A DNA stretch of 45,091 nt, taken from the NCBI GenBank assembly GCA_947565425.1, contig CANOFW010000026.1:1-45091 (forward strand). Direction: 5' to 3'. This document shows, one piece after another, positions 17,901 through 27,600 of the stretch. The notes beneath the pieces were generated by a model, which searched no databases, was not told the DNA's origin, and saw only the letters and a program-made list of their open reading frames with translations. The stretch comes from an uncultured Lachnospiraceae bacterium. GTDB taxonomy: Bacteria > Bacillota > Clostridia > Lachnospirales > Lachnospiraceae. Each line of letters opens with the position of its first letter. Position 1 is the stretch's first letter. The position numbers and the translations under genes were made by a program.

Positions 17901-20900
17901 GCATTAAATGCTTCCCAGGATGAGAAGGCAAGGGAAGACGCACAGTATGCGTTGTTTGACGCTTATCTGAACTTAAAGGAAATCTATAATTATGAAACAT
18001 TCTCCGGCGTGAACGGCGATGCGATTTACGATAACAGCGGAGAGCTTATACAGGCGCATGGCGGCCAGGTACAGAAAATTCAATACGATTATGATTTTGA
18101 CGAAAACGGACAGATCGATGCGGATGAGCACGAATTTTGGTACTGGATTGGCGAGGATAAGACGAATGACTACCGTCCATGTCCCGGCGTTCATGTATAC
18201 ATTTCCAAAGACCTGCTCAATTGGAAGGATATGGGATGCGTACTTCGGACCGTTGATAACTGGGAGACATTTACCACGGATAAGTATTTTACCGATTTGT
18301 ATAGTGATTTGACACAAGAGCAGAAAAGAGCGGTTTATGCCGATATCTGGACCGCTGACGGCGCCAGCGATTCCGGGTGCGTGATTGAGCGGCCGAAAAT
18401 GATTTACAACGACAAGACGAAACAGTATGTGATTTGGTTCCATGCAGATGGACAGACGCCGGACAGCAGCGGCGGCAACTATGCCAAGGCGAAGGCGGGC
18501 GTGGCAGTTTCCAGCAGCCCGTTCGGACCGTTTAAGATGCAGGGTTCTTACTTGTTGAATTATGTCGAAAGTTTAGATCATGGTTTTGATGACGGAGGCA
18601 GTCTGGGCCATGTACGTGACATGAATGTGTTTAAGGATGACGACGGAACAGGATATATTATTTATTCCTCCGATGGAAACGCCAACATGTACATTGCGAA
18701 AATGAACGATTCTTATACGAATATTGCCAAGACGAATGACGAGGGAGCAGTCCAGGGCATAGACTTTTCCGTTAATTTTGTCGGAAGTTCCAGAGAAGCT
18801 CCGGCGATGTTCAAGTACAAGAACAAATATTATCTGATTACCTCTGGCTGTACTGGCTGGTCGCCGAATACGGCGCAGTACGCAGTGGCGGATCATCCGT
18901 TAGGGCCCTGGAAGGTTATGGGAGATCCCTGTATCGGAGAGGACGCGAATACCACGTTCTTTACCCAGAGTACGTGTGTGATTCCGGTAGACGCTCAAAA
19001 AGGCAGATTTATCTATATGGGCGACCGTTGGTATAATCCCGAGATTTCCGTGGGACCTGGGGCGGGCGGCAGTCTGCGCAATTCCAGATATGTATGGCTG
19101 CCCATTGAGTTTGCCGGTGACGGTACGATTGCACTGAGACGATACAGCGACTGGGATATGAGCGTATTTGACAGCATAGAGCCGTACGAACTGGTAACCA
19201 AACTGCCGGAACTGGTAAAATCTGCGGCAGAATTAGAGACGGCATTGCCGGGTAAGGTTACGGTTCAGTTTGCTTCAGAGGAGGCGCAGACAGAAGCGTC
19301 TGTTACCTGGGATACAGAAAGTTTTCCAGCAGATAAGAGCTTAGGGGAAGTAACCGTCTCGGGAACGATGGAATATACCAAAGGCGGCAAAGAATATACG
19401 CGGACAATCAGCCACAAAGTAACGTTGCTGGACACAAAACTGATTTATTTCTTTGACTGTGCGTCAGAGGATTCTGCATACCATGATTTGCTCAGCCTTG
19501 AATTGGCAGATAAGCTGCGTAACGAGGAGCCGGACAGAGAATATTCGGTAGAAAATCTTGCCGGATTTGCCGGAAAAAATGGCGGCGAGGGAATCGGCAG
19601 CAACGATACAGACTATGACGTCGGCGTGAAGTCTGAAGGCAGCAATATGTGGCAGCAGGGCTATTGGGCGACAAAAGGCAGCAGTATCGATTATGCATTT
19701 ATTTTAGAGGCAGGAACTTATACCGCAGCCACCGGATATCATGAATGGTGGAGCGGCGACAGGAAGACGAAGATTAATGTAATCTCCAACGGCAAGACGA
19801 TCGCTTCTTCGGAAGAGTTTGCCGTGGCAGGAAACAAGAGCCTGCAAAAGAACCTGCAATTTACAATTGAAGAGAATGCTAAGGTTACAGTGAGCATTAC
19901 CGGAAACGGCGCGGACCCGATTTTGAGCTGGATAGCGCTTTTCCAGGATCAAAAGACAGGCGAGTTCGGCAGTACAGATACCGAAGAACTCAAAGGGCTT
20001 ATCACGACTGCCGACAGTATGGAAAGAGGCAACTATACCGAGGCAAGCTGGGAGAAGTTCCAGGATGCATTGGAGAATGCAAAGTATGTTCAGAAATATG
20101 TACTTTCTACTGAAAAAGAAATTGAAGCGGCTACAGCGGAGCTGAGAGACGCTATGAATGCGCTGCAAACGCCCAAACAGTATTTGCAGGCGTCCATTGA
20201 CAAGATTGCGATTTCAGAATCAAATGCGGACAATTATGAGAAAGACGCTATGTGGGCGTACTATCAGGAAGTTCTGGCGAATGCACAGACGCTCCTGACA
20301 AAAGAAGATTTGACCGAAAAAGAGGCGGAAGAAGCGCTCAAAGATCTGCGCGACACCATCGACTTGTTGACGCCGAAAAAGACTACGCCGCCGACACCTC
20401 CAACGCAAACGGAAAAGAAAGACCAGGTAATCTCTGTCAAGTCCAAAGTGACGAAGGCTTATGGCGATAAAGCGTTCAGCCTGGGCGCAAAGGTTAAAGT
20501 CGGTAATGGCAAGTTGTCTTACAAGAGCACGAACAAAGCAGTTGCAGACTACAATGCCAAGACTGGTAAAATAACCATTAAGGGCGTTGGCGTCTGTATT
20601 ATCACGGTAACTGCGTCAGAGACGACAACTTATAAGGCAAAGACGGCGAAAGTGACCGTGAAGGTGAACCCGAAGAAAGCCAAAGTAAAGGCGGTGAAAC
20701 CGGGCAAAAAGAATTTGAAAGTAACCTGGGCGAAAGATGCGAAGGCAACCGGATACGAGGTACAGTGCTGTCTGAAGAAGAACTTTAAATCTGGCGTTAA
20801 GAAAGCGACGGTCAAGAAAGCAAAGATTACGTCTACGACCTTTAAAAAACTGAAAAAAGGTAAGAAATATTACGTGCGCGTCCGTGCATACAAGAATGTA

Positions 20901-20972
20901 AAAGTAAACGGCAAAACGACGAAGCTTACCGGCGCATGGAGTAAGGTAGCAGTGAGCAAAAAGGTAAAATAA
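14916..20972 (+). CDS. Secreted GH30/GH43 fusion, predicted arabinogalactan galactanase
   Basis: This is a 2018-residue exported enzyme. In order: signal peptide (1-32); GH30 barrel from about 50, holding GWGTSLCWWANRLGY, acid/base Glu444 (PMNEPY) and nucleophile Glu557 (LWMSEIDG); a beta-rich module of about 180 residues (116-300) inserted inside the barrel; CBM32-like F5/8C domain (about 806-948); helical FIVAR-like segment; GH43 domain (about 1030-1430) with QAHGG, Asp1235 (RDMNVF) and Glu1294 (REAPAMF); Ig-like domain; beta-sandwich (1508-1680); two FIVAR segments; Ig-like domain; lysine-rich Fn3 (1922-2018). The GH30 resembles subfamily 5 endo-beta-1,6-galactanases and the GH43 resembles subfamily 24 exo-beta-1,3-galactanases. 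Together they would degrade side chains and backbone of type II arabinogalactan. No LPXTG motif is present. Subfamilies are inferred by motif memory. Confidence 0.85.
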   Translation: MKGLKKGISAVLAAALVLTALPADGLSQARAAGKARDAVVADATVKVLPDKASPFNDTNGDGLGEFEGWGTSLCWWANRLGYDATMTQKAATAFFDKEAGLGLNIGRYNVGGGDNTGEITEVPANPKAQVFGVEKQEGVLDYAGTSMKVTKGESRFETVSYSVSDADFGYTKGKPVGKIDYVGYVKQLDGNVGSGDNLHYTVNVENAADYTVKMILYHNANSDRDVVIRVNGETEFVVSNQELQANKIASTSTHALFQANIRNVALKAGANTIEVAGKAGWTLDFVKMLVVKSDEEGVLQEEDPFLHPSHIKRSDSDMPGYWKDVTKIQITEDKPISWWEANYTRVDEECGYAWNYDWNKDANQRNILTAAKAASKDEFIAEAFSNSPPYFMTNSGCTSGATDSSKDNLRKDSYNAFAAYMADVIEHYAEAGIVNFTSATPMNEPYTNYWGANSAKQEGCHFDQGESESTIIVAFKKELAKKAAAATNENVKNVLNNIILSGTDETSIDTAIDSYNALSNEAKNAIARIDTHTYSGSKRAELSALAQKEKKNLWMSEIDGASRAGTDAGEMAAGLGFAQRIITDVNGLKCSAWIMWNAVDLNVDANNEFDADSIEDLKSMTNDSGEIMFDPENKGWWGIAIGDHNNKELVLTRKYYAYGQFSKYIRPGYTIMGTSDNANTLVAYDSVGKKAVIVAVNTAGTDKTWKFDLSRFETMGDQITANRTSGASEGGENWADVSSSVNVAADTANRAFTATVKANSITTFVVDGVEFDKEKDDERTKREENLKKMQTEVMSALDVSNLDLENLNIPLTTDMVSGSAPWNNGTVNTVDKVIDNDYRTFFDGVSNGYVQIDLGEAKAIAAYGYAPRYDGSDKQYLGRCVGASFYGSNDGSTWELLHTITKTPEADKITCAYINEFTSMSVMGKPYRYYKYAVGDTGNCNISELRIYEKPESLTVPEMPDTLEKWVAHCEEKVKGHRYTPQTKTAYENALAAAKALNASQDEKAREDAQYALFDAYLNLKEIYNYETFSGVNGDAIYDNSGELIQAHGGQVQKIQYDYDFDENGQIDADEHEFWYWIGEDKTNDYRPCPGVHVYISKDLLNWKDMGCVLRTVDNWETFTTDKYFTDLYSDLTQEQKRAVYADIWTADGASDSGCVIERPKMIYNDKTKQYVIWFHADGQTPDSSGGNYAKAKAGVAVSSSPFGPFKMQGSYLLNYVESLDHGFDDGGSLGHVRDMNVFKDDDGTGYIIYSSDGNANMYIAKMNDSYTNIAKTNDEGAVQGIDFSVNFVGSSREAPAMFKYKNKYYLITSGCTGWSPNTAQYAVADHPLGPWKVMGDPCIGEDANTTFFTQSTCVIPVDAQKGRFIYMGDRWYNPEISVGPGAGGSLRNSRYVWLPIEFAGDGTIALRRYSDWDMSVFDSIEPYELVTKLPELVKSAAELETALPGKVTVQFASEEAQTEASVTWDTESFPADKSLGEVTVSGTMEYTKGGKEYTRTISHKVTLLDTKLIYFFDCASEDSAYHDLLSLELADKLRNEEPDREYSVENLAGFAGKNGGEGIGSNDTDYDVGVKSEGSNMWQQGYWATKGSSIDYAFILEAGTYTAATGYHEWWSGDRKTKINVISNGKTIASSEEFAVAGNKSLQKNLQFTIEENAKVTVSITGNGADPILSWIALFQDQKTGEFGSTDTEELKGLITTADSMERGNYTEASWEKFQDALENAKYVQKYVLSTEKEIEAATAELRDAMNALQTPKQYLQASIDKIAISESNADNYEKDAMWAYYQEVLANAQTLLTKEDLTEKEAEEALKDLRDTIDLLTPKKTTPPTPPTQTEKKDQVISVKSKVTKAYGDKAFSLGAKVKVGNGKLSYKSTNKAVADYNAKTGKITIKGVGVCIITVTASETTTYKAKTAKVTVKVNPKKAKVKAVKPGKKNLKVTWAKDAKATGYEVQCCLKKNFKSGVKKATVKKAKITSTTFKKLKKGKKYYVRVRAYKNVKVNGKTTKLTGAWSKVAVSKKVK

Positions 20973-20988
20973 ATAAATGGAGGCAGAT

Positions 20989-23900
20989 ATGGGGAAAAGA
21001 ACATGGAAGTCTGGAATCTCCCTGTTTCTGACAGCAGCGCTTGCCATGACCAGTTTTGGCATGGCAAGCCCGCTGACAGCGGATGCAGCAAAAGACAGTG
21101 CAAAGGCAGCGTTGGAGGGAGAAATAAATCTGACGGCGGATGGCGATGCTGCAACGGGAGACAACAGTACATATTATATTGACGCGGTAAACGGAAACGA
21201 CAGCAACGACGGAAAGTCGGAGGCTAAGGCATGGAAATCTCTGCAAAAGGCGGCTTCTCTGAAACTCGGCGCGGGCGGCAAAGTGCTGTTAAAAGCCGGA
21301 TGTACCTGGAACGATCAGAAGCTGATGGTCAGGGAGGCAAGAGGTACGGCGGAGAACCCGGTTGTTATCGGCAAATACGGCGACGGCAAGAATCCCATCA
21401 TCAACGGCAACGGAAGCAATTGGCTTGATAATATGGACAGAAGCGCTTTGAATAAAGAGGATGTTGCAGCCGTGCATATTCAGAACTCTGAGTACATCAT
21501 CATAGAAAATCTCGAAGTGACAAACTGGGAGAGCGACAAGGCAGATCTGGAAGGAAAGCTGGGCAAGACAAACTCTAACAGTGACAGTCCGGGACGAAAG
21601 ATTCTCTTCGACCAGAGTAAATATATGCTGACGGGAATTCTCGTGGAGAACCGTGACGCCGGAGAACTCAAAGGCGTTACGATTCGCAACAACTACGTGC
21701 ATGACGTCAACGGTTATATGTCGACGAATGGCTCCGAGGGACACAAGAAAGGTTCTGGCGGAATTATGGTTCTCGTAACCGGTGGAGCGACGGAGTCTTA
21801 TTTCAAGGATTTGCAGATTCAAGGAAATGAAGTGAATAAGGTTTGTCATGAGGCCATCTATATGGAAAGCTGCTGGGCGGCGCGTACATTAGTCGGTGGC
21901 GCAGGCAGTCAGCAGGCAGGAAGCAAGCCATGGGTTGGCTGGCCGAATGTCCATGTAGAGAATAACTATGTGCATGATGTGGCAGGAGACGGTATTGTCT
22001 TAATCAATGCTGACGGCGGCGTGGCAGAGAATAACTTAGTGGTAAAGGCTGCCAGCGAGGATTGGTATTACTCCAGAAATCCGGCGCATGCGGCAATCTG
22101 GGCATGGGACAGCAACAATGTAACATTCCAGAACAATGAGGCGGCTTACACTGAGAGCACACAGGACGGTATGGCCTTCGATTCCGATTATGGCAATCAG
22201 AACATTTTATTCCAGTATAATTACAGCCACAATAACAAGGGTGGTTTCTGGATGGCATGTCCGGGACCTTATTATTCCATCAACTCTGTGGTCCGCTACA
22301 ATGTCAGTGTTAATGATGGCGGTTATGACGGTTCCCGTATTCTCTGGGTAGGAGAATCCGGAAGTATCGGCCATCAGGTGTATAACAATACGATGTATTG
22401 GGACGATAGCTATAAGAACATTCAAGCAGTGAAACAGGGTGCGTGGATATCTGGGAACGCAACAGCTCAGACGAGCGGGACCGATATTTACAATAACATT
22501 TTCTATGGAGATAGCCAGGAGTTTGTCAATCATGAAGGCGTGCATTATGACAATAACTGTGTCTGGGGCGGCGCCGAGAAAGCATATCCCTGGGAAGAGG
22601 ATAAGACCGGTATCGCGGCAGACCCAGGTCTCAAGGATTTGACGGCGGCAGGACATTCTGACGGAACCTTTGCCAATGGTACGGTTACGCTCGGTTCCAC
22701 AGCCGGCATGGAGCTGACGTCATCCTCACCGTGTATTGACGCCGGAAAAGCGTATATGGCAGTGCCAAATGAGTCTTTCGATGCGGTGGCAAATGAGAAG
22801 CTTCCCAATGATAAGACCCAGATTACACTGGAAAATAAAGATTACAAAGGCAATGTCGTTCCTTATGCGGCGGGAAAAGCGGATATAGGAGCGTTCGAGT
22901 TCCAGGGCGCTTATGCGGGCGCTTATGAAGCGCCAGAGGAAGATAAGGCATGGTTACAGGAGATGGTAACCCTGGCAAAAGGCGTTGACAAAACAAAATT
23001 TGAAGCGTTCAGCGTACAAGAGCTGGAGCAGACAGTAGCGAATGCAGAGACGGCATTACAGAGCAAACCAATTCAGGTAAGTGCGATGGTGCCAAGGCTT
23101 GAGTATGTGCTCATGAACATGGTGCGGGCAGGAGAAGGCGGAGCAGGAACAGAGAAAGACAATCTGCTCACAACAGAACAGTCTGGATTTGAGAGTGGCA
23201 CAAGCGGTTGGGGCCATTGGCCGGACGCAGTATCGGTGACGGCGTCCAATGAACAAAAGCGTACGGGCAGCCAGAGTTTGAAAATAGCTTATGAGAATGC
23301 AGCGAATGACACGGCATTTTCCGAGCTGGGCGGTATTTCCGTAGAGCCCAATACCAATTACGTCTTTGAGGCGTGGGTGTATTGCAGCAATGCCAGTGAC
23401 ACTGCTAAAGTAGGCGCGGAGGCAAAGCATCATAATAGCGTTACTGGCGGACAGGGCGATATTAAGTTGGCAAATGCTGCGGCAACCGAAGAACAAGACC
23501 CAGCGCATCCCGGCTGGTATAAGTTATCGCTGGCCTTTACTACCAAAGGGTACAATACGATTAGTATTGCGTTCAGCAGTAATATCCAAACAGTTTATGC
23601 CGATGATGCGGTGCTCTATCCGGCACAGAAAACAGCTACGAAATTGAACAGAACCAATTTAGAGAAGGCGCTGGCATTAGAACCGGAGTACGCACAGGCC
23701 GATTATCCGACGGCATTGTGGGATGCTTATCAGGAGGCGTATGCTTCAGCCAAAGTTGCACGTGTGAATCCGGCGTTAGAGCAAAAAGACATTGATGCGG
23801 CAACTTCCAAGCTCAATACGGCATACCGCAATCTAGCGAAGAAAGCAGAAAAAACCGGGCTTTTGCGCGCTTATTATACAACCCATGCTACGAAAAAGAA

Positions 23901-24633
23901 AGATGACTATACGGAAGCTAGCTGGGATCGTTTTGAGAAAGCATTGCAGGCGGCAAAAGCAGTATTAGATCAGGGAGATCAAGCTACGCAGACGGCAGTG
24001 GATAAAGCATTGTCTGACTTGAAGACAGCAGTAAACAGATTGGAAGAAAAGGAGCCGGTTGTAAATCCTCCGGCAGCCAAGAAAAACCAGACGATCAGTG
24101 TGAAATCTGCTATCACGAAAGCATATGGTGATAAAGCGTTCAGCCTGGGCGCAAAGGTAACCGTGGGCAATGGTAAGCTTTCTTATAAGAGTTCCGATTC
24201 CAAAGTGGCAGTCGCAGATAATAACGGTAAGATAACCATTAAGGGAATTGGAAAATGCGTGATCACAGTAACAGCGTCAGGGACTACCACGTATAACGCT
24301 AAGACGGCGAAAGTGACTGTGACAGTCAATCCGGGGAAAGCAGTTGTAAAGAAGCTGACGCCCGGAAAGAAGACTTTGAAAGTGAGCTGGGCAAAGGATG
24401 CGAAGGCCACCGGCTATGAGGTTCAGTGCTGCTTAAAGAAGAATTTCAAATCAGGCGTCAAGAAAGCAACGATCAAGAAAGCAAAGACCACCACAACTAC
24501 ATTTAAGAAGCTCAAGAATGGCAAAAAGTATTATGTGCGTGTTCGTGCCTACAAGACAGTCAAAGTAAACGGCAAGTCGATAAAACTTAACGGTGCATGG
24601 AGCAATGTTAAACTAAGTAAAAAAGTTAAGTAA
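20989..24633 (+). CDS. Secreted parallel beta-helix protein, probable polysaccharide-active enzyme
   Basis: This is a 1214-residue exported protein. I start it at ATG 20989, because GGAGG at 20979-20983 is its ribosome site and the in-frame ATG at 20977 overlaps that site. After a signal peptide (to about residue 33) comes a right-handed parallel beta-helix (about 60-650) opening with YYIDAVNGNDSNDGKSEAKA and full of NNYVHDV- and NNIFYGD-type turns. Then come a helical piece, a CBM4/9-like domain (about 715-880, FESGTSGWGHW), two FIVAR-like segments, an Ig-like domain and the lysine-rich Fn3 shared with its neighbours. Beta-helix folds occur in lyases and several GH families, so the reaction is unknown; its neighbours suggest an arabinogalactan decoration. 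The gap to the preceding gene is 16 bases. Confidence 0.8.
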   Translation: MGKRTWKSGISLFLTAALAMTSFGMASPLTADAAKDSAKAALEGEINLTADGDAATGDNSTYYIDAVNGNDSNDGKSEAKAWKSLQKAASLKLGAGGKVLLKAGCTWNDQKLMVREARGTAENPVVIGKYGDGKNPIINGNGSNWLDNMDRSALNKEDVAAVHIQNSEYIIIENLEVTNWESDKADLEGKLGKTNSNSDSPGRKILFDQSKYMLTGILVENRDAGELKGVTIRNNYVHDVNGYMSTNGSEGHKKGSGGIMVLVTGGATESYFKDLQIQGNEVNKVCHEAIYMESCWAARTLVGGAGSQQAGSKPWVGWPNVHVENNYVHDVAGDGIVLINADGGVAENNLVVKAASEDWYYSRNPAHAAIWAWDSNNVTFQNNEAAYTESTQDGMAFDSDYGNQNILFQYNYSHNNKGGFWMACPGPYYSINSVVRYNVSVNDGGYDGSRILWVGESGSIGHQVYNNTMYWDDSYKNIQAVKQGAWISGNATAQTSGTDIYNNIFYGDSQEFVNHEGVHYDNNCVWGGAEKAYPWEEDKTGIAADPGLKDLTAAGHSDGTFANGTVTLGSTAGMELTSSSPCIDAGKAYMAVPNESFDAVANEKLPNDKTQITLENKDYKGNVVPYAAGKADIGAFEFQGAYAGAYEAPEEDKAWLQEMVTLAKGVDKTKFEAFSVQELEQTVANAETALQSKPIQVSAMVPRLEYVLMNMVRAGEGGAGTEKDNLLTTEQSGFESGTSGWGHWPDAVSVTASNEQKRTGSQSLKIAYENAANDTAFSELGGISVEPNTNYVFEAWVYCSNASDTAKVGAEAKHHNSVTGGQGDIKLANAAATEEQDPAHPGWYKLSLAFTTKGYNTISIAFSSNIQTVYADDAVLYPAQKTATKLNRTNLEKALALEPEYAQADYPTALWDAYQEAYASAKVARVNPALEQKDIDAATSKLNTAYRNLAKKAEKTGLLRAYYTTHATKKKDDYTEASWDRFEKALQAAKAVLDQGDQATQTAVDKALSDLKTAVNRLEEKEPVVNPPAAKKNQTISVKSAITKAYGDKAFSLGAKVTVGNGKLSYKSSDSKVAVADNNGKITIKGIGKCVITVTASGTTTYNAKTAKVTVTVNPGKAVVKKLTPGKKTLKVSWAKDAKATGYEVQCCLKKNFKSGVKKATIKKAKTTTTTFKKLKNGKKYYVRVRAYKTVKVNGKSIKLNGAWSNVKLSKKVK

Positions 24634-24680
24634 GGAGCGGACAATTAACATATGTTCGGGAGAGAAAAGGAGATGAGAGA

Positions 24681-27600
24681 GTGAGAGGATGGAAGAAAGG
24701 CATCAGCGCTGCGCTTGCAGCAGCGCTGATTGTAACGGCATTACCGGCAGATGGAGTTCATCAGGTAAATGCGGCAGAAAGGGCCGCGGTCGATGCAACC
24801 GTAGAGATGATTCCCGGCAAAGCATCCACATTCAATGATACGAACTTGGACGGGCTCGGCGAGTTCCAGGGCTGGGGCACTTCCCTGTGCTGGTGGGCAA
24901 ACCGCCTGGGCTACAGTGAGAAATTGACGAGCGAGGCGGCGGCGAAATTCTATAGCGACGACGGATTGGATATGAATATTGGACGTTATAATGTGGGCGG
25001 CGGCGACAATGTAGTTGGCGGCGAGTATGCGGAGGAGAATGAATTTCTCCATGACGCGCACATTGAGCGTTCCGATTCAGCGGTTCCCGGATATTGTCAG
25101 GATGTAACTAAGATGAATTTGCAGGAGCATGATCTTGCCTACTATACGGCAAATTACGACCGGGCGGATGAAACCAGCGGCTACGCGTGGAATTATAACT
25201 GGACGGCGGATAAGCGCCAGTTGGCAATTCTTAGCGCCGCCATGAGAGCAAGCGGAAAGGATTTTATTGCAGAGGCATTTTCCAATTCCCCGCCTTATTT
25301 TATGACGAACAGCGGATGCAGTTCAGGAGCAGAAGATGCAAGCAAAGATAACCTGAGGTCCGATTGCTACAAGGCGTTTGCCGCTTATATGGCGGATGTG
25401 ATTGTACATTGGGCGAAAGAAGGGCTGGTGGACTTCACAAGCACGACGCCGATGAACGAGCCTTATACAAGTTATTGGGGCGCGAACAGCCCCAAACAGG
25501 AAGGGTGTCATTTTGACCAGGGAAATTCCGAATCCACGATTCTTGTGGAATACAATGCGGAGCTGCAAAGACAGCTTGCCTCGACGACGGATGCGAATGT
25601 GAAGAGAGTGCTCAGCAATCTTATCATCTGCGGTACGGACGAGACCAGTATCGACACAGCGATTAGTTCTTATAATAAACTGTCGACAGATGCAAAGAAA
25701 GCCATCCAGAGGATTGATACCCATACCTATGGCGGTTCTAAACGTGCTGAATTGTGTGCTCTGGCAGAAAGAGAAGGCAAAAACTTGTGGATGTCTGAGA
25801 TAGATTTAGGCTCCAAAGCAGGGACCAATGCAGGCGAGATGGCCCCGGCGCTGGCGTTTGCGCAGAGGATTATCACAGATTTGAACGAACTGAAAGCTTC
25901 TGCATGGATTATGTGGAACGCCATCGACATTCATGTAGACAGAAACAGTACTTCCCGATACGACGCTAAAGAAAGCCTGGAAGAATTGAAGAGCATGACG
26001 TACGATGACGGTACCGTCATGTATGATCCTGCAAAAGCAGGCTATTGGGGCATTGCGATTGCCGACCATAATAACGAGGGAATCATCCTCACAAAGAAGT
26101 ATTATGCGTACGGACAGTTCTCAAGATATATTCGTCCAGGTTATACCATTATGGGTACCAGTGATGAGGCAAATACATTGATTGCCTATGATCCTCAAGG
26201 GAAGAAAACGGTGATCGTGGCTGTCAATACCTCAGATTCCTCAAAGACCTGGGAGTTTGACCTTAGCAAGTTTGATTCTATGGGAACATCGGTAAAGGCG
26301 TACCGTACCAGCGGCGTGCTCGATGGCGGAGAGAATTGGCAAGACGTAACCGCGGAGGCGTCTATCGTTGCAGATACGGTCAACCGACAGCTTCAAGTCG
26401 GTTTAGCGGCAAATTCCATCACCACATTTATTGTTGAGGGAACGGAATATAATGTAGAACAGAATTATGAGATACCGGAGAAAGCCATCGCAAACCAAAT
26501 TTTGCCTGGAATCTATGCAGAAAATGACGCTGTGATGGAGGCGAATAAGGGCAACGTGGAGTCAGTGGCATTAAATGAGGATATGGTTACCGGAAGCGCG
26601 CCTTGGAACAATGGCACAACGGACGTTCCGCAGAATGTGGTAGACGGTAAATTTGATACTTTCTTTGACGGCGTGGCGGACGGCTGGGTGCAGATTGACC
26701 TGGGTATGCAGGAGAATATTGCGGGCTTTGGCTATGCTCCGCGAAGCGGCTATGCAGACAGGTGTGTGGGAGCCTCCTTCTACGGCTCGATTGATGGACA
26801 GAATTGGACGAAGCTTTATACAATTTCAGACAATCCTGCGGAGAATGTTTTGACAAACGTGTATGCTTCTAAGTTTGAAGCGCCCAACAATAGTTATTAT
26901 CAGTACATTAAATATGCGGTTCCAGAAGGGGACAGCAGCGCAGGCTGCAATGTTTCTGAGATTGCAGTGTATCGTTGGAAATCGGGCGTCAATGTAATGT
27001 TTAAAGAACCGCAAACTCCCGAAGATTTGCGGGGCTGGACGGCATTTTATAAGACCCAGACAGCGGGCAATACTTATTCCAAAGAAAGCTGGGCAACTTT
27101 CCAGGCAGCATTGGCGAAAGCGGAGGCGCTGCTCAAAGACGGCAGTACGAATACAGCCGAATTGAACAAAGCGCGCCGGGCGTTGGCGATGGCTTATCTG
27201 GGACTTACGCCGGGAAGCGGGGAAGAAACACCAAAGCCGCCAGTAAAACCGGTAAAACGTAATCAGACGATTACATTTACCAAGAGTTATACCAAGGCGT
27301 ACGGTGATAAGGCGTTTAAACTGAATGCGAAAGTAAAAACCGGAGATGGCAAGCTTTCTTACAAGAGTTCTAACACAAAAGTAGCCAATTATAACAAGAA
27401 AACCGGTAAGGTGGAAGTCAAAGGCATCGGTCAATGTACGATCACGATTACGGCGTCGGAGACTGCGAACTATAACAAGAAGACGGCAAGTGTTACCATT
27501 ACTGTGAATCCCAAAAAGGCTTCCCTGGTTAAGAGTAAGTTAAAACCGGCAAAGAAGAGCCTGAAGGTGGGCTGGAAAAAAGACGCCAAGGCGGACGGAT

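Noticed and set aside
24652-24684. 11-codon frame overlapping the GTG start of the second GH30 gene
   Set aside because: Its ribosome site is about 14 bases away, too far, and the GTG has its own good site. It is mentioned in the gene entry but not called.
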